Shown one piece after another: positions 1 to 12,242 of a DNA stretch of 64,000 nt. The stretch is from assembly GCF_000231055.2 (NCBI RefSeq), contig NZ_CM001466.1, positions 2,430,018 through 2,494,017 of the forward strand. The letters run 5' to 3'. Position numbers and translations under genes: made by a program. This DNA is from Saccharomonospora azurea NA-128. GTDB lineage: Bacteria > Actinomycetota > Actinomycetes > Mycobacteriales > Pseudonocardiaceae. Every line of letters begins with the position of its first letter. Position 1 is the first letter of the stretch. Below the pieces are notes generated by a model that was not told the DNA's origin, searched no databases, and saw nothing but the letters and a program-made list of their open reading frames with translations.

Positions 1-57
1 CCGCTGCACGAACAGGGCTCGGAGGATCCGCTGGGCGTCCTCGATCGACGAGCTCAT
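1..57 (-). CDS. 5' fragment of an unidentified protein
   Basis: Nineteen codons from an ATG at 55-57 run off the left edge on the minus strand. A GAGGGGG ribosome-binding site precedes the ATG. The sequence begins MSSSIEDAQRILRALFVQR, soluble and probably helical. It is divergent from the HtrA-like protease on its right. Too little is present to name a family. Confidence 0.5.
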   Translation of the reverse strand, partial: MSSSIEDAQRILRALFVQR

Positions 58-256
58 CCGCGACCCCCTCGGCGGCGACGAGAAGCGAACGGTATCCCGG
101 GTGGGCGCGTCGGAGACGGCGCGGCGGGCGAAGTTCACCGGAATGCCTCCTCGCGAACCTTCAGCCGACGGCGAACGGAGGCCGTCCGCGACCTGCCCGG
201 GCGCACAATGGCCCGTGACGGGTCCTGACGACACCCTCCGGCCGGAGGAGGCGAGC

Positions 257-1210
257 GTGTCCGACACCGACGGCTTCCACGACATCCACGACACCGAAGG
301 CGCTCGGGCGCTCGACGCCTACTCGCGCGTGGTGAGCACGGTGGCGCGCTCGATGACCCCGCACGTGGCGAGCGTGCGGCTCGCGCGCGGCGGTGGTTCG
401 GCGGTGGTGTACGCCGACGACGGATATCTCCTCACCAACGCCCACGTGGTCGGTCGCGGGCGGCACGGCACGGCGACGTTCACCGACGGCAGCGAGGCCG
501 ACTTCGACGTGGTCGGGGCCGACCCGCTGTCGGATCTGGCCGTGCTCCGGGTGCGCGGCGACGCTCCCACGGCCGCCGGTTTCGGCGACGCGGACGACCT
601 CGTGGTCGGCCAACTCGTCGTCGCCGTGGGCAGCCCGCTCGGGTTCTCCGGTTCGGTCACCGCGGGCGTGGTGAGCGCGCTCGGGCGCGCGATCCCGGTG
701 CAGCAGGGAGCGGCCGCCCGCGTGATCGAGGACGTCATCCAGACCGACGCCGCGCTCAATCCGGGCAACTCCGGTGGCGCGCTCGCCGATTCCTCGGGGC
801 GGGTCGTCGGGATCAACACCGCGGTCGCGGGCTTCGGACTCGGCCTCGCGGTGCCCGTCAACTCCACCACGCGCCGGATCATCGAGACGCTGCTCGTCGA
901 GGGCCGGGTGCGCCGCGCGTACCTCGGTGTCGTCGGCGTTCCCGCTCCGCTGCCGGACGACGTGGCGGCGCGCACCGGGCAGTCGTCGGGACTGCGCATC
1001 GTCGAGGTGATCAGCGGAGGGCCCGCCCACCGCGCCGGGATCCGCCCGGGCGATCTCGTGCTCACGGTCGCGCGCGAAGCCGTGTCGGACGCGCAGGGCA
1101 TCCAGCGCCAACTGTTCGCCGAGGTGATCGGCACCCGGCTGCCGGTGACGGTGCTGCGCAACGGCGCCATGGTCGACGTCTTCGCCACACCCACCGAGTT
1201 GGTGGGTTGA
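257..1210 (+). CDS. HtrA/DegP-like trypsin-type serine protease with PDZ domain
   Basis: A 317-residue S1C-family protease, expected to degrade or process misfolded proteins. The triad is visible: His63 in TNAHVVG, Asp93 in DPLSDLAVL and Ser172 in NPGNSGG. A PDZ domain follows at about 215-310 (GGPAHRAGIRPGDLV). I place the start at GTG 257 because GGAGGAGG lies 6 bases upstream; an open frame back to 101 has no such support and would add a non-homologous tail. There is no signal peptide or membrane anchor, unlike most actinobacterial HtrA proteins, so it is probably cytoplasmic. Family assignment is firm; substrate is unknown. Confidence 0.9.
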   Translation: MSDTDGFHDIHDTEGARALDAYSRVVSTVARSMTPHVASVRLARGGGSAVVYADDGYLLTNAHVVGRGRHGTATFTDGSEADFDVVGADPLSDLAVLRVRGDAPTAAGFGDADDLVVGQLVVAVGSPLGFSGSVTAGVVSALGRAIPVQQGAAARVIEDVIQTDAALNPGNSGGALADSSGRVVGINTAVAGFGLGLAVPVNSTTRRIIETLLVEGRVRRAYLGVVGVPAPLPDDVAARTGQSSGLRIVEVISGGPAHRAGIRPGDLVLTVAREAVSDAQGIQRQLFAEVIGTRLPVTVLRNGAMVDVFATPTELVG

Positions 1211-1253
1211 GTCCCGACCGCCCGCATGGCATGGTCGGGTGGACAACTGCAGC

Positions 1254-1362
1254 ACCTCGCGGGAGCTCGCGCCTTGGCGGGCTGAGAGGGCGGCTGGTGT
1301 CCCTTCACGGACCCGGCGCCGCCGACCGCATGAACCTGACCGGGTAATGCCGGCGTAGGGAG
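1254..1362 (+). promoter_or_regulatory. TPP riboswitch (THI box) of thiC
   Basis: The leader carries the THI-box landmarks: CTGAGAGGG at 1282-1290, then GACCGCATGAACCTGACCGG and the closing AATGCCGGCGTAGGGAG at about 1324-1361. The thiC ATG follows at 1369, and the final GGGAG can serve as its ribosome-binding site, so thiamine pyrophosphate binding would hide it. Known role of the class: repression of thiamine genes by the cofactor. Confidence 0.95.
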
Positions 1363-1365
1363 TGA

Positions 1366-3854
<2,489 letters not shown>

Positions 3855-3944
3855 CGCCGTCGGAGCCGGCGAATGGCCGGTACGTCAGCGCACAACGCGC
3901 CGCCCGGCCCGAAGGCGCGTCGGCCGGTCGGTGACACTGGAGGG

Positions 3945-4778
3945 ATGAGCGACACGCGACCCCCCTCCGCGCTGACCATCGCCGGCTCCGACTCCGGTGG
4001 CGCCGCAGGACTCGAGGCCGATCTGCGGACGTTCCTCACCTGCGGCGTGCACGGACTGGTGGCGGTCACGGCGGTCACCGTGCAGAACACGCTCGGGGTG
4101 CACGACCGCTCGGACATCCCGCCGCACATCGTCGCGGGTCAGATCGAGGCCGTCGCCGCCGACATGGGGGTCGACGCGGCCAAGACCGGGATGCTCGCCT
4201 CGGCCGGGATCATCGAGGCGGTCGCCGAGGCGTGCGAGCGCGCGGGCATCGGTGGCGCGGCGGGCATCCCGTTCGTCGTGGACCCCGTCGCCGCGTCCAT
4301 GCACGGGCACCCGCTGTTCGACCACGCCGGGCTCGACGCCCTGCGGAGGTTCCTGCTCCCGATGGCGACGATCCTCACCCCGAATCTCGACGAGGTGCGC
4401 CTGCTGACCGGCATCGAGGTGACGCGCCGGTCGCAGATGCGCGACGCGGCCGTGGCGCTGCGCGAACTCGGACCGACGTACGTGCTCGTGAAGTCCGGGC
4501 ACCTCACCGACGACCCCGAGTGCGTGGACCTGCTCTTCGACGGCACGGTCTTCACCGAACTCCCGGGCCCCCGCCACGACACGCCGCACACGCACGGCGC
4601 GGGCGATGCGATGGCCTCGGCCCTGACCTCGGGGCTCGCGCGCGGGATGAGCGTGCAGGACGCCGCCCGCTTCGGGAAGTGGTACGTGTCGAACGCCGTG
4701 CGCCACTCGTATCCGATGGGCGCCAAGGTGGGCCCCGTGTCGGCGTTCTGGCGGGTGGCCGAGGAGCCGGAGGACTGA
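3945..4778 (+). CDS. Second ThiD-like hydroxymethylpyrimidine kinase
   Basis: A 277-residue paralogue of the preceding thiD, aligned over its whole length: TIAGSDSGGAAG at the start, DAAKTGMLAS, PFVVDPVAASMHG and the anion-hole THGAGDAMASA. The start ATG follows AGGG by a normal spacing. The 90-base gap to thiD makes co-transcription from the thiC riboswitch likely. The two copies have diverged enough that this is not a fresh duplication; the second may favour a salvaged pyrimidine or pyridoxal. Kinase family is firm, exact substrate uncertain. Confidence 0.85.
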   Translation: MSDTRPPSALTIAGSDSGGAAGLEADLRTFLTCGVHGLVAVTAVTVQNTLGVHDRSDIPPHIVAGQIEAVAADMGVDAAKTGMLASAGIIEAVAEACERAGIGGAAGIPFVVDPVAASMHGHPLFDHAGLDALRRFLLPMATILTPNLDEVRLLTGIEVTRRSQMRDAAVALRELGPTYVLVKSGHLTDDPECVDLLFDGTVFTELPGPRHDTPHTHGAGDAMASALTSGLARGMSVQDAARFGKWYVSNAVRHSYPMGAKVGPVSAFWRVAEEPED

Positions 4779-4785
4779 GCGGCGG

Positions 4786-5256
4786 TCAGGCGCGCGAGCG
4801 TTCCTCGTCGCCGAGCAACGCCTCCAACGCGGGAACGGCCGCCATGAGCGCCGACCGGTGTTCGGGCGACAGGCGGTCGATGCGCGCGCTCAGCTCGTGC
4901 ACGCGGGTCGCGCGCACGTCGGCCAGCAGCCGTTCACCGTCGGCGGAGAGCTCCACCAGCCAGGCCCTCCGGTCGGCCGGGTCGGACTCGCGGCGCACGT
5001 AGCCGCTGTCGACGAGGGCCGACACGATGCGCGACATCGTGGCCGCGGCGACCCCTTCCTTCGCCGCGAGGTCACCCAACCGCATCCGGCCGCAGGCGCC
5101 GAGCGTGGACATGGCCGAGATCGCCCCGTGCCCCGGCCCCGGCGCGCTCGCCTGGCGCAACGTCCGCGACAGCCGTCCGATGATGAGGAACAGTCTGCCG
5201 GGGACGTCGGACGACGACTCGGAAGACTCGGTCGACGGCTCGGTCGACTCTGTCAC
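4786..5256 (-). CDS. MarR-family transcriptional regulator
   Basis: A 156-residue winged-helix regulator. The first 20 residues are a Ser/Glu/Thr-rich acidic tail. The DNA-binding core follows at about 55-110: LGDLAAKEGVAAATMSRIVSALVDSGYVRR, then the wing with the DPADRRAW signature. Start is GTG 5256, preceded by AAGGAG. It is convergent with the second thiD and codirectional with thiG. No operator for it was recognised, and a role in thiamine control is only suggested by position. Confidence 0.85.
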   Translation of the reverse strand: MTESTEPSTESSESSSDVPGRLFLIIGRLSRTLRQASAPGPGHGAISAMSTLGACGRMRLGDLAAKEGVAAATMSRIVSALVDSGYVRRESDPADRRAWLVELSADGERLLADVRATRVHELSARIDRLSPEHRSALMAAVPALEALLGDEERSRA

Positions 5257-5334
5257 TGGGGAGCTCCTTCATTCGCGCCTGGCCCGTAAACGTCGAACAC
5301 CTTACGGGCCCTACGCACGGCCGTGTACGGCCCT

Positions 5335-6311
<977 letters not shown>

Positions 6312-6334
<23 letters not shown>

Positions 6335-7445
6335 CAGTGCGCTCCTCACTCGTGTTCCGATCCGGTCGTGCCTGCTCCGTGCCCTCCGGTCCGGGCCGTC
6401 CCGCCAGCCACGCCAGCACGGCGTCGGCGGTCACCGGCGCGAGCAGCAGGCCGTTGCGGTGGTGGCCCGTCGCCGCGTAGACGCCGTCGGAGAGCGGCCC
6501 GAGATAGGGCACCGTGTCGTCGCTGCCCGCGCGGAGCCCGGCCGCGGTCTCGGTCAGCTCGTACTCGGTGACGGCCGGGAAGATCCGCTCGGCCGCCTCG
6601 ATCAGCTCGCGGACCCCGCGTGCCCGCACCCCCGTGTCGAACCCGGCCTCGTACTGTGTCGCGCCGAGCACCAGGGAGCCGTCGTCCCGCGGCACCAGAT
6701 ACACCGGGCGGCCCTCGACCACCGCGCGGACGGTGTGGCGAGGCGGCGGCAACGTTCCCCGGCGCGCCCGCAGCCGCAGGATCTCGCCCTTCAGCGGGCG
6801 CACGGCCTGCGCGAGGTCGGAGTGCAGCCGACCGCTGTGGGCGCCCGCGCAGAGCACCACCGTGTCGAAGTGCCGTACCCCGGACGCCGTCGTGACGCTG
6901 TCGCCGCTGAGGCTCTCGGCGTTCTCGGCGACGAACTCCGCCCCGCACTGCCGGGCCGCGGCCAGCAGCGACTCCAGCAGTCGGCGGTTGTCCACGAACA
7001 CGTCGCTCGGCACGAGCAGGCCCGACCGCACCGAACCGAGCCCGGGCTCCTCACGGCGCAACTCTCGGCCGGTGACGCGCGTGGCCTCCCGGCCGATGCC
7101 GGCGAGGTAGCGGGCGAGGACGTCGAGGTACTCCGCGTCGGCGTGGTCGAAGGCGGCGACGAGAGTGCCGTGGGCCGACAACCCGCAGTCGAACCCCTGT
7201 GCCCGGAGCTCGTCGGCGAACGCAGGCCAGCGGCGCAGTGACTCCTCCCCCAGCGCGAGCGCGGCCTCCTCACCCGGCCAGGCCTCCGCGACGGGCGCGA
7301 GCATCCCGCCCGCGACCCACGACGCGCCTCCGCGCGCGGGGCTGGGATCGAACACGGTGACGCGGTGGCCTGCGCGAGCAGCCTTCCACGCCACGGCGAG
7401 GCCGATGACGCCGGCCCCGACGACTCCGAGGTCTTGACTCACCAC
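6312..7445 (-). CDS. thiO: Glycine oxidase ThiO
   Basis: A 377-residue FAD-dependent oxidase of the DAO family that makes the glycine imine used by ThiG, taking the place of ThiH. The N-terminal dinucleotide fold is GVVGAGVIGLAVAW. RGGASWVAGGMLAP and the C-terminal ATGHHRNGLLLAPVTA also fit ThiO. The start is one of two adjacent GTG codons just after the TPP riboswitch. The final 23 bases overlap thiS. Substitution of ThiO for ThiH is common in aerobic actinobacteria. Confidence 0.93.
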
Positions 7446-7451
7446 AGATCA

Positions 7452-7545
7452 CGCTCCCTGCGCCGGCATGACCCGGATCAGGTTCCACGGTCGGAGCTCT
7501 CGCTCCCTCTCAGCCCCGGCGGGGCTCCCGTGCGGACGGCCCCAA
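7452..7545 (-). promoter_or_regulatory. TPP riboswitch of the thiO-thiS-thiG operon
   Basis: On the minus strand, CTGAGAGGGAG (7513-7503) is followed by GACCGTGGAACCTGATCCGG and the closing GTCATGCCGGCGCAGGGAG, the core of a THI box. The thiO start lies just downstream. Together with the element before thiC, it puts both arms of the pathway under the same cofactor. Confidence 0.93.
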
Positions 7546-7575
7546 GCCTACCCCGCACTCGCCGTACACCCGTAC

Positions 7576-7581
7576 TACGGT
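7576..7581 (+). promoter_or_regulatory. Predicted -10 hexamer of thiE (leaderless type)
   Basis: TACGGT ends 7 bases before ATG 7589 and there is no ribosome-binding site, so transcription would start at or near the initiation codon. No clear -35 element was found. Confidence 0.35.
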
Positions 7582-7588
7582 GGCGGGC

Positions 7589-8278
7589 ATGCCAGGCCTC
7601 GACGGTGATCAGATCAGGAAGCGCCTCGACGACGCGCGACTCTACCTCTGCACGGACGCGCGTTCCGAGCGCGGCGACCTCGCGGAGTTCGTCGACGCGG
7701 CGCTGGCCGGTGGAGTGGACATCGTGCAGCTGCGCGACAAGACCGGCGGCGCGCCCCTGGAGGCGGCCCACGAGATCGCGGCGCTGGAGGTGCTCGCCGA
7801 GGCCTGCGCCCGGCACGGGGCGCTGCTGGCCGTCAACGACCGCGCCGACGTCGCCCTGGCCGTCGACGCCGACGTCCTGCACCTTGGCCAAGACGACCTG
7901 CCCGTCGCGACGGCCCGCCGCATCGTCGGCGACGCACCCGTGATCGGCCGGTCCACCCACTCGCCCGCCCAGGCCCGGGCGGCCGCGACGGAACCGGGTG
8001 TGGACTACTTCTGCGTCGGACCGTGCTGGCCCACGCCCACGAAACCGGGCAGGGCGGCCCCCGGCCTGGACCTCGTGCGCACCGTGGCCACGGAGATCGA
8101 TCCGGGGCTCGGCACCACGCGGCCGTGGTTCGCCATCGGTGGCATCGACCTCGACCGGCTCGACGACGTGGTGGCCGCGGGAGCGCGCCGCGCGGTGGTG
8201 GTGCGGGCCATCACCGAGGCCGACGACCCCACCGCGGCGGCGCGCGCCCTGCGCGAGGGCCTCACGCGAGCGGGCTGA
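7589..8278 (+). CDS. thiE: Thiamine-phosphate synthase ThiE
   Basis: A 229-residue TIM-barrel enzyme that joins the pyrimidine pyrophosphate and thiazole phosphate to give thiamine phosphate. Family signatures seen are DIVQLRDK near residue 45, the VNDRADVAL loop, [14 protein letters not shown] and the C-terminal AIGGI. ATG 7589 gives the usual length; GTG 7580 is an in-frame alternative. It is divergent from thiO and lacks its own riboswitch. Its stop is 4 bases from the convergent gene. Confidence 0.95.
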   Translation: MPGLDGDQIRKRLDDARLYLCTDARSERGDLAEFVDAALAGGVDIVQLRDKTGGAPLEAAHEIAALEVLAEACARHGALLAVNDRADVALAVDADVLHLGQDDLPVATARRIVGDAPVIGRSTHSPAQARAAATEPGVDYFCVGPCWPTPTKPGRAAPGLDLVRTVATEIDPGLGTTRPWFAIGGIDLDRLDDVVAAGARRAVVVRAITEADDPTAAARALREGLTRAG

Positions 8279-8282
8279 CCGC

Positions 8283-9149
8283 TCAGTTCTCGCGGTCCGA
8301 CGGCGCCCGCTCCTCCTGCGCCTCCGTCGTCGGGGCGGGCTGCTGGTCGCTCGGCTCCTGCGGCACCGACGTGGTCTCGCTCGGCTGCGTCGGCTGCGAC
8401 GGCTGGGCGGGCTGCGACGGCTCGTTCTCCCGCGGCGTCTCGCTCGGTGTCTCCTCGACGGCTCCGCCGCCTCGGCGCTCGTCCGGCTCCTCCTCGGGCA
8501 CCGACGTCGAGGTGGAGCCGTCGGTGTCCTCGCGCTCGCCGTCCGGGTCATTCACCTCCGGCGGCGTCCGGTCGCCGCCGACCTGGCCGTCGCCACGCAC
8601 GATGCTGCTCACCGTCGTGGAACCGTCGCCCGACAACGCCTTGCCGGTCACGCCCTCGTAGCCGGTGACGACGAGCATGCCGATGACGAACGCCAACGCG
8701 CTCGTGGCCGCCAGCACCGGTCCCCTGCGGCGCCACCACTGCCGGCGGGCCCGCGAGTTCTCGACCGGGCCGGGCGAGGCCAGCACCCGGGTCCGCTCCA
8801 TCGCCGCCGCGTGTTCGTCCCACCGCTGCTGCGTGACCGCCGGGAGGTACACGGTCCGGTCCAGGTCCTGGTGGGCGGCCTCCCGCTTCCGCCGCCCCGC
8901 CACGACCCGAGCCGCGTTCTTGGTGCGCTCCAGCGAGCGCATGAACAGCTCGCTGCCGACGGTGGTCACGACACTGAGCAGCCCGGCACCGACGACCGTG
9001 CCGTACACGCCCAGCGTCGAACACAGGAACGCCGCGGTCACCGCCGCGAGCGCGGCCGCGGCGACCTGCACGGGCGAAAGCCCCGACTTCTCCGACTTCT
9101 CGGACTGCTGCGAATCGGTGTTCTCGACCTTCGTCCTGTCGTCCTTCAT
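8283..9149 (-). CDS. Putative membrane protein with acidic Pro/Ser-rich tail
   Basis: A 288-residue protein of unknown family. A charged N-terminus of about 25 residues is followed by a hydrophobic stretch at about 30-62, a basic loop containing RRKREAAHQDLDRTVYLP, a second membrane segment at about 150-175, and then a long low-complexity tail rich in Pro, Ser, Glu, Gln and Thr with short QPSQP-type repeats. The tail is probably extracytoplasmic. I use ATG 9149 with GAGGGG just upstream rather than an earlier start at 9254. Function unknown. Confidence 0.7.
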   Translation of the reverse strand: MKDDRTKVENTDSQQSEKSEKSGLSPVQVAAAALAAVTAAFLCSTLGVYGTVVGAGLLSVVTTVGSELFMRSLERTKNAARVVAGRRKREAAHQDLDRTVYLPAVTQQRWDEHAAAMERTRVLASPGPVENSRARRQWWRRRGPVLAATSALAFVIGMLVVTGYEGVTGKALSGDGSTTVSSIVRGDGQVGGDRTPPEVNDPDGEREDTDGSTSTSVPEEEPDERRGGGAVEETPSETPRENEPSQPAQPSQPTQPSETTSVPQEPSDQQPAPTTEAQEERAPSDREN

Positions 9150-9302
9150 GCCCCTCGATCCGCTCGGACTCCCCACAACCCCTCCAACGAATTCATCGTT
9201 CGAGGTGCTCCCGGCGTTGCCCGACGTGAGGACAATTACGTCACACGGCGACACCGCGGCGCAACTGCGCGTCCACAGTGGATTCGAACGGCGACGGACC
9301 GG

Positions 9303-10037
9303 TCACGGACGGGTCAAGGTCGTGACGAACTTGTAGCGGTCACCGCGGTAGATCGAGCGCACGTACTCGACCGGCTTGCCGTCGGAGGCGAAGGTCTGCC
9401 GCGACAGCAACAACACCGGCATGCCGATCTCGGCGCCGAGCAGGTCCGCCTCCTGCGGGCCCGCGAGCGACGTCTCGATGGTCTCCTCCGCGCGCTCCAG
9501 TTCCACGCCGTAGCGGTCGCGCAACGCCTCGTACAACGAGCCGCCGGAGGCGACGTGCCGACGCAGACCGCGGAACCGGGACGACGGCAGGTGGGTCGTC
9601 TCCAGTGCCATCGGTTCGCCGTCCGCGAGCCGCAACCTGCGCAGCAGCAACACCTTCGCTCCGGTCCGGATGCCGAGCAACCTGGGCAGGTCACCCTCGG
9701 CGTGGATCTCGTCGATCTCCAACACCCGCGACGACGGCTCCCGGCCCTGCGCCCGGATGTCCTCGGTGTAGGAGGACAACTCCAACCGCTGGGCCAGCTT
9801 CGGTTCCGCGGCGAACGTTCCCTTGCCCTGCACCCGGTGCAACCGGCCCTCCGCCGTCAGATCGGCGAGCGCCTGGCGAACCGTGGTCCTGGAGACGGTG
9901 AACTCCGTCGCCAGGGCACGTTCCGTCGGGATGGCCGCTCCGGCGGGCAGGGACTCCAACAGGTCGAGCAGGTGTTGTTTGAGCGCCCAGTACTTCGGCT
10001 CCCGCTGTGCTCGCGTGCCGGAAAGCGTCTCCACCAT
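9303..10037 (-). CDS. dasR: GntR/HutC-family regulator, DasR-like
   Basis: A 244-residue regulator with an N-terminal winged helix (about 16-78; [20 protein letters not shown]) and a C-terminal UTRA effector domain (about 95-240). DasR senses glucosamine-6-phosphate and represses amino-sugar uptake and catabolism in Streptomyces. The assignment here rests on the fold, the adjacent amino-sugar genes and a near-consensus dre palindrome in the shared divergent promoter region. Start ATG 10037 has GAGGGAG upstream. Other HutC-type regulators cannot be excluded from sequence alone. Confidence 0.82.
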   Translation of the reverse strand: MVETLSGTRAQREPKYWALKQHLLDLLESLPAGAAIPTERALATEFTVSRTTVRQALADLTAEGRLHRVQGKGTFAAEPKLAQRLELSSYTEDIRAQGREPSSRVLEIDEIHAEGDLPRLLGIRTGAKVLLLRRLRLADGEPMALETTHLPSSRFRGLRRHVASGGSLYEALRDRYGVELERAEETIETSLAGPQEADLLGAEIGMPVLLLSRQTFASDGKPVEYVRSIYRGDRYKFVTTLTRP

Positions 10038-10115
10038 TGCCGACTCCCTCACTAAGACACCTACCCCCCTCACCCTGGAACGTACCCTCCGGATAGTACG
10101 TTGAACGTGCTCAGT

Positions 10116-10131
10116 ATTGGTCTAGACCGGT
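10116..10131. promoter_or_regulatory. dre-like operator (DasR-responsive element)
   Basis: ATTGGTCTAGACCGGT is a near-perfect palindrome around TGGTCTAGACC, the core recognised by DasR in Streptomyces. It lies between the divergent regulator and the SIS/GlcNAc-kinase operon, about 60 bases before the SIS start, where it could control both directions. A related site occurs at 40319. Confidence 0.8.
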
Positions 10132-10191
10132 GATCGAGACCTGGAGTGCGTCGCAGGTGAGCCGGCTAGGGTGAAAGCAAGGGTGACGACC

Positions 10192-11238
10192 GTGAACGAC
10201 ACCGAACCCGGCAGGCACATGGCCGCCGAGGTAGCCGAGCAACCGGACGTCCTCGCAGGCCTGGTCCAGGCACGTTTCGACATCACCGCGGTCGCCACAC
10301 GGATCGCGCAGACCCCGCCCCGCTTCGTTCTCCTGGCGGCCAGGGGCTCCAGCGACCACGCCGCCCTCTACGCGAAGTACCTCGTCGAGGTGCTGCTGGG
10401 CCTGCCCGCGGGCCTCGTGTCGCCGTCGACGACCACCCTCTACCAGGCCGAACAGGACCTCGCCGATGTCCTGCTGATCTCGGTGAGCCAGAGCGGCGGT
10501 TCCTTCGACCTGCTCGAAGTCACGCAGGCCGCCCGCGCGCGCGGGGCGCTGACCGTGGCCGTCACCAACACGCCGTCGTCACCGCTGACCGAGGCGGCCG
10601 AGCTCGCGGTGGACATCCGCGCGGGCACGGAACAGGCCGTGGCTGCCACCAAGACCTACTCCGCGACGCTGATGGCGCTGTACCTGCTGGTGGACGCCAT
10701 TCGCGGGGGCGACGCGAAGGACGTCGCCGACATCGGCGAGCTGGCCACCCGCACCCTCGACGACTCCGAGGAGCACGTCGAGCGGGCTATCGGCCGGTAC
10801 CGCTTCGCCGAGCGCATCCTGACCACCGCGCGCGGCTACTCCTACGCGACCGCGCTGGAAGCCTCGCTGAAGCTGTCCGAGACGACCTACCTTCCCACCC
10901 GCGCCTACAGCGGCGCGGACCTCCTGCACGGCCCCGTCGCCGCCGTCGACGCCGGAACCGCCGTACTCGGCATCGCGGGCGCGGGCCACGGCGGCGCGGC
11001 GATGCTCGACGTGTTCGACACGGTCACCCGTAGCGGAGCCGACCTGCTGTGCGTCGGCTCGGCCGCACACTCGGTGCCGTCCGCGGCGCTGACCGTGCCC
11101 GTCGCCGAGTCCGCCGAAGAGGTCGCACCCATCCTGGAGGTCCTGCCCATCCAGCGCCTGGCACTGGGACTCGCGCTCGCGCGCGGGCTCGACCCGGACG
11201 CCCCGCGCGGCCTGCGCAAGGTGACGAGAACCCGATGA
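10192..11238 (+). CDS. SIS-domain sugar-phosphate isomerase/deaminase (GlmS-C/NagB-II-like)
   Basis: About 348 residues with two SIS domains, as in the isomerase half of GlmS. AARGSSDHAALYAKYL and SVSQSGGSFDLL form the phosphate-binding loops of the first domain, and GYSYATALEASLKLSETTY is the second-domain signature. No glutaminase domain is present, so a deaminase of the NagB-II type acting on glucosamine-6-phosphate is likely. I choose GTG 10192 with AAGG upstream; GTG 10171 is possible. The stop overlaps the next start. Regulation by DasR is inferred from the operator. Confidence 0.8.
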   Translation: MNDTEPGRHMAAEVAEQPDVLAGLVQARFDITAVATRIAQTPPRFVLLAARGSSDHAALYAKYLVEVLLGLPAGLVSPSTTTLYQAEQDLADVLLISVSQSGGSFDLLEVTQAARARGALTVAVTNTPSSPLTEAAELAVDIRAGTEQAVAATKTYSATLMALYLLVDAIRGGDAKDVADIGELATRTLDDSEEHVERAIGRYRFAERILTTARGYSYATALEASLKLSETTYLPTRAYSGADLLHGPVAAVDAGTAVLGIAGAGHGGAAMLDVFDTVTRSGADLLCVGSAAHSVPSAALTVPVAESAEEVAPILEVLPIQRLALGLALARGLDPDAPRGLRKVTRTR

Positions 11239-12239
11239 GCCTCGCCGTAGGGGTGGACGCGGGCGGCACCTCCACGCGCGCCTGGGTCGTCGACGCCGAA
11301 GGACGCGTGGTCGGTACCGGTACCGGCGGAGGGGCGAACCCGAACTCGCACCCGCCCGAGTCGGCCGCCCGGGCGATGACCGAGGCGATCACCACCGCGA
11401 TGGCCGGGTCCGACCCGGCGGACGTGCGCGCGTGGGTGATCGGCATGGCCGGTCGCAGCAAGCTCACCGATCCCCACATCGCCGCCGTGTTCGAACGGGA
11501 GTGGGACACCCTCGGCTTCGTGCACGTGCGGCGTCCGACGCTGGTGTCCGACGCGGTGGCCGCGTTCGTGTCGGCGACCGCGGAACCCCACGGCACCGTG
11601 CTCGTGGCGGGCACGGGCTCCGTCGCGGGCCGGATCCGCGACCGCGAGATGGTCGGCACGGTCGGCGGCTACGGCTGGCTCCTCGGCGACGAGGGCTCGG
11701 GGTTCTGGCTCGGCAGGCAGGCCGTGCGGATCACGCTCGACGTCCTGAGCGGCAACCACCCGCCGACGCGGCTGGCCGACGCGGTGTTGCACCAGGCTGG
11801 GATCGACCCGCAGGCTCCCGACGCCGCGTTCCGGTTGATCACCGCCGTCAATGCCGAATCGCCGGTCCACGTGGCCCGGTACGCGCCGCTGGTGAGCTCC
11901 GCGCACGCCGACGGCGACGCCGCGGCCGTCGCGATCGTCGACCAGGCCGCGGCCCTGCTCACCGACACGGCGCTGGCCGCCCGCGACGACGGCGAAACGA
12001 CCCCCGTGGTGCTCGTGGGCAGTGTCCTCGGGCCGACGAGCCCGGTGGGTGAACGCGTGCGTGCCGCGCTCCGCGCCGCGACGGACGCACCCGTGCTGGG
12101 CAGCGACAACGGCGTGTTGGGAGCGGCCTGGCTCGCCGCACTCGACGCGTTCGGCCCCGAGATCCCGCGCCCGGAAACGGGTACGGTGGAAGGAGGCCCC
12201 CGGACCTCCCCCTCGCCGGGGGCCGCTCCTCTGCCCTGA
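11235..12239 (+). CDS. N-acetylglucosamine kinase, BadF/BadG/BcrA/BcrD ATPase family
   Basis: A 334-residue ASKHA-fold kinase. The first phosphate loop is GVDAGGTSTRAWV, the second is VLVAGTGSVAGR, and GDEGSGFWLG is the sugar-binding segment seen in GlcNAc kinases. Its ATG overlaps the SIS stop (ATGA), so both are translated together. The expected route is GlcNAc to GlcNAc-6-phosphate, with deacetylase elsewhere and deamination by the preceding protein. The last 16 codons are proline-rich and cover a strong hairpin, so the extreme C-terminus may not be functional. Confidence 0.8.
   Translation: MSLAVGVDAGGTSTRAWVVDAEGRVVGTGTGGGANPNSHPPESAARAMTEAITTAMAGSDPADVRAWVIGMAGRSKLTDPHIAAVFEREWDTLGFVHVRRPTLVSDAVAAFVSATAEPHGTVLVAGTGSVAGRIRDREMVGTVGGYGWLLGDEGSGFWLGRQAVRITLDVLSGNHPPTRLADAVLHQAGIDPQAPDAAFRLITAVNAESPVHVARYAPLVSSAHADGDAAAVAIVDQAAALLTDTALAARDDGETTPVVLVGSVLGPTSPVGERVRAALRAATDAPVLGSDNGVLGAAWLAALDAFGPEIPRPETGTVEGGPRTSPSPGAAPLP
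12194..12225 (+). terminator. GC-rich hairpin at the 3' end of the GlcNAc kinase gene
   Basis: A stem of about nine base pairs (GGCCCCCGG paired with CCGGGGGCC) lies inside the last codons of the kinase, just before convergent gene 12243-12923. No T-run follows. It probably works as a bidirectional terminator or mRNA 3' stabiliser. Confidence 0.45.
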
Positions 12240-12242
12240 GGG

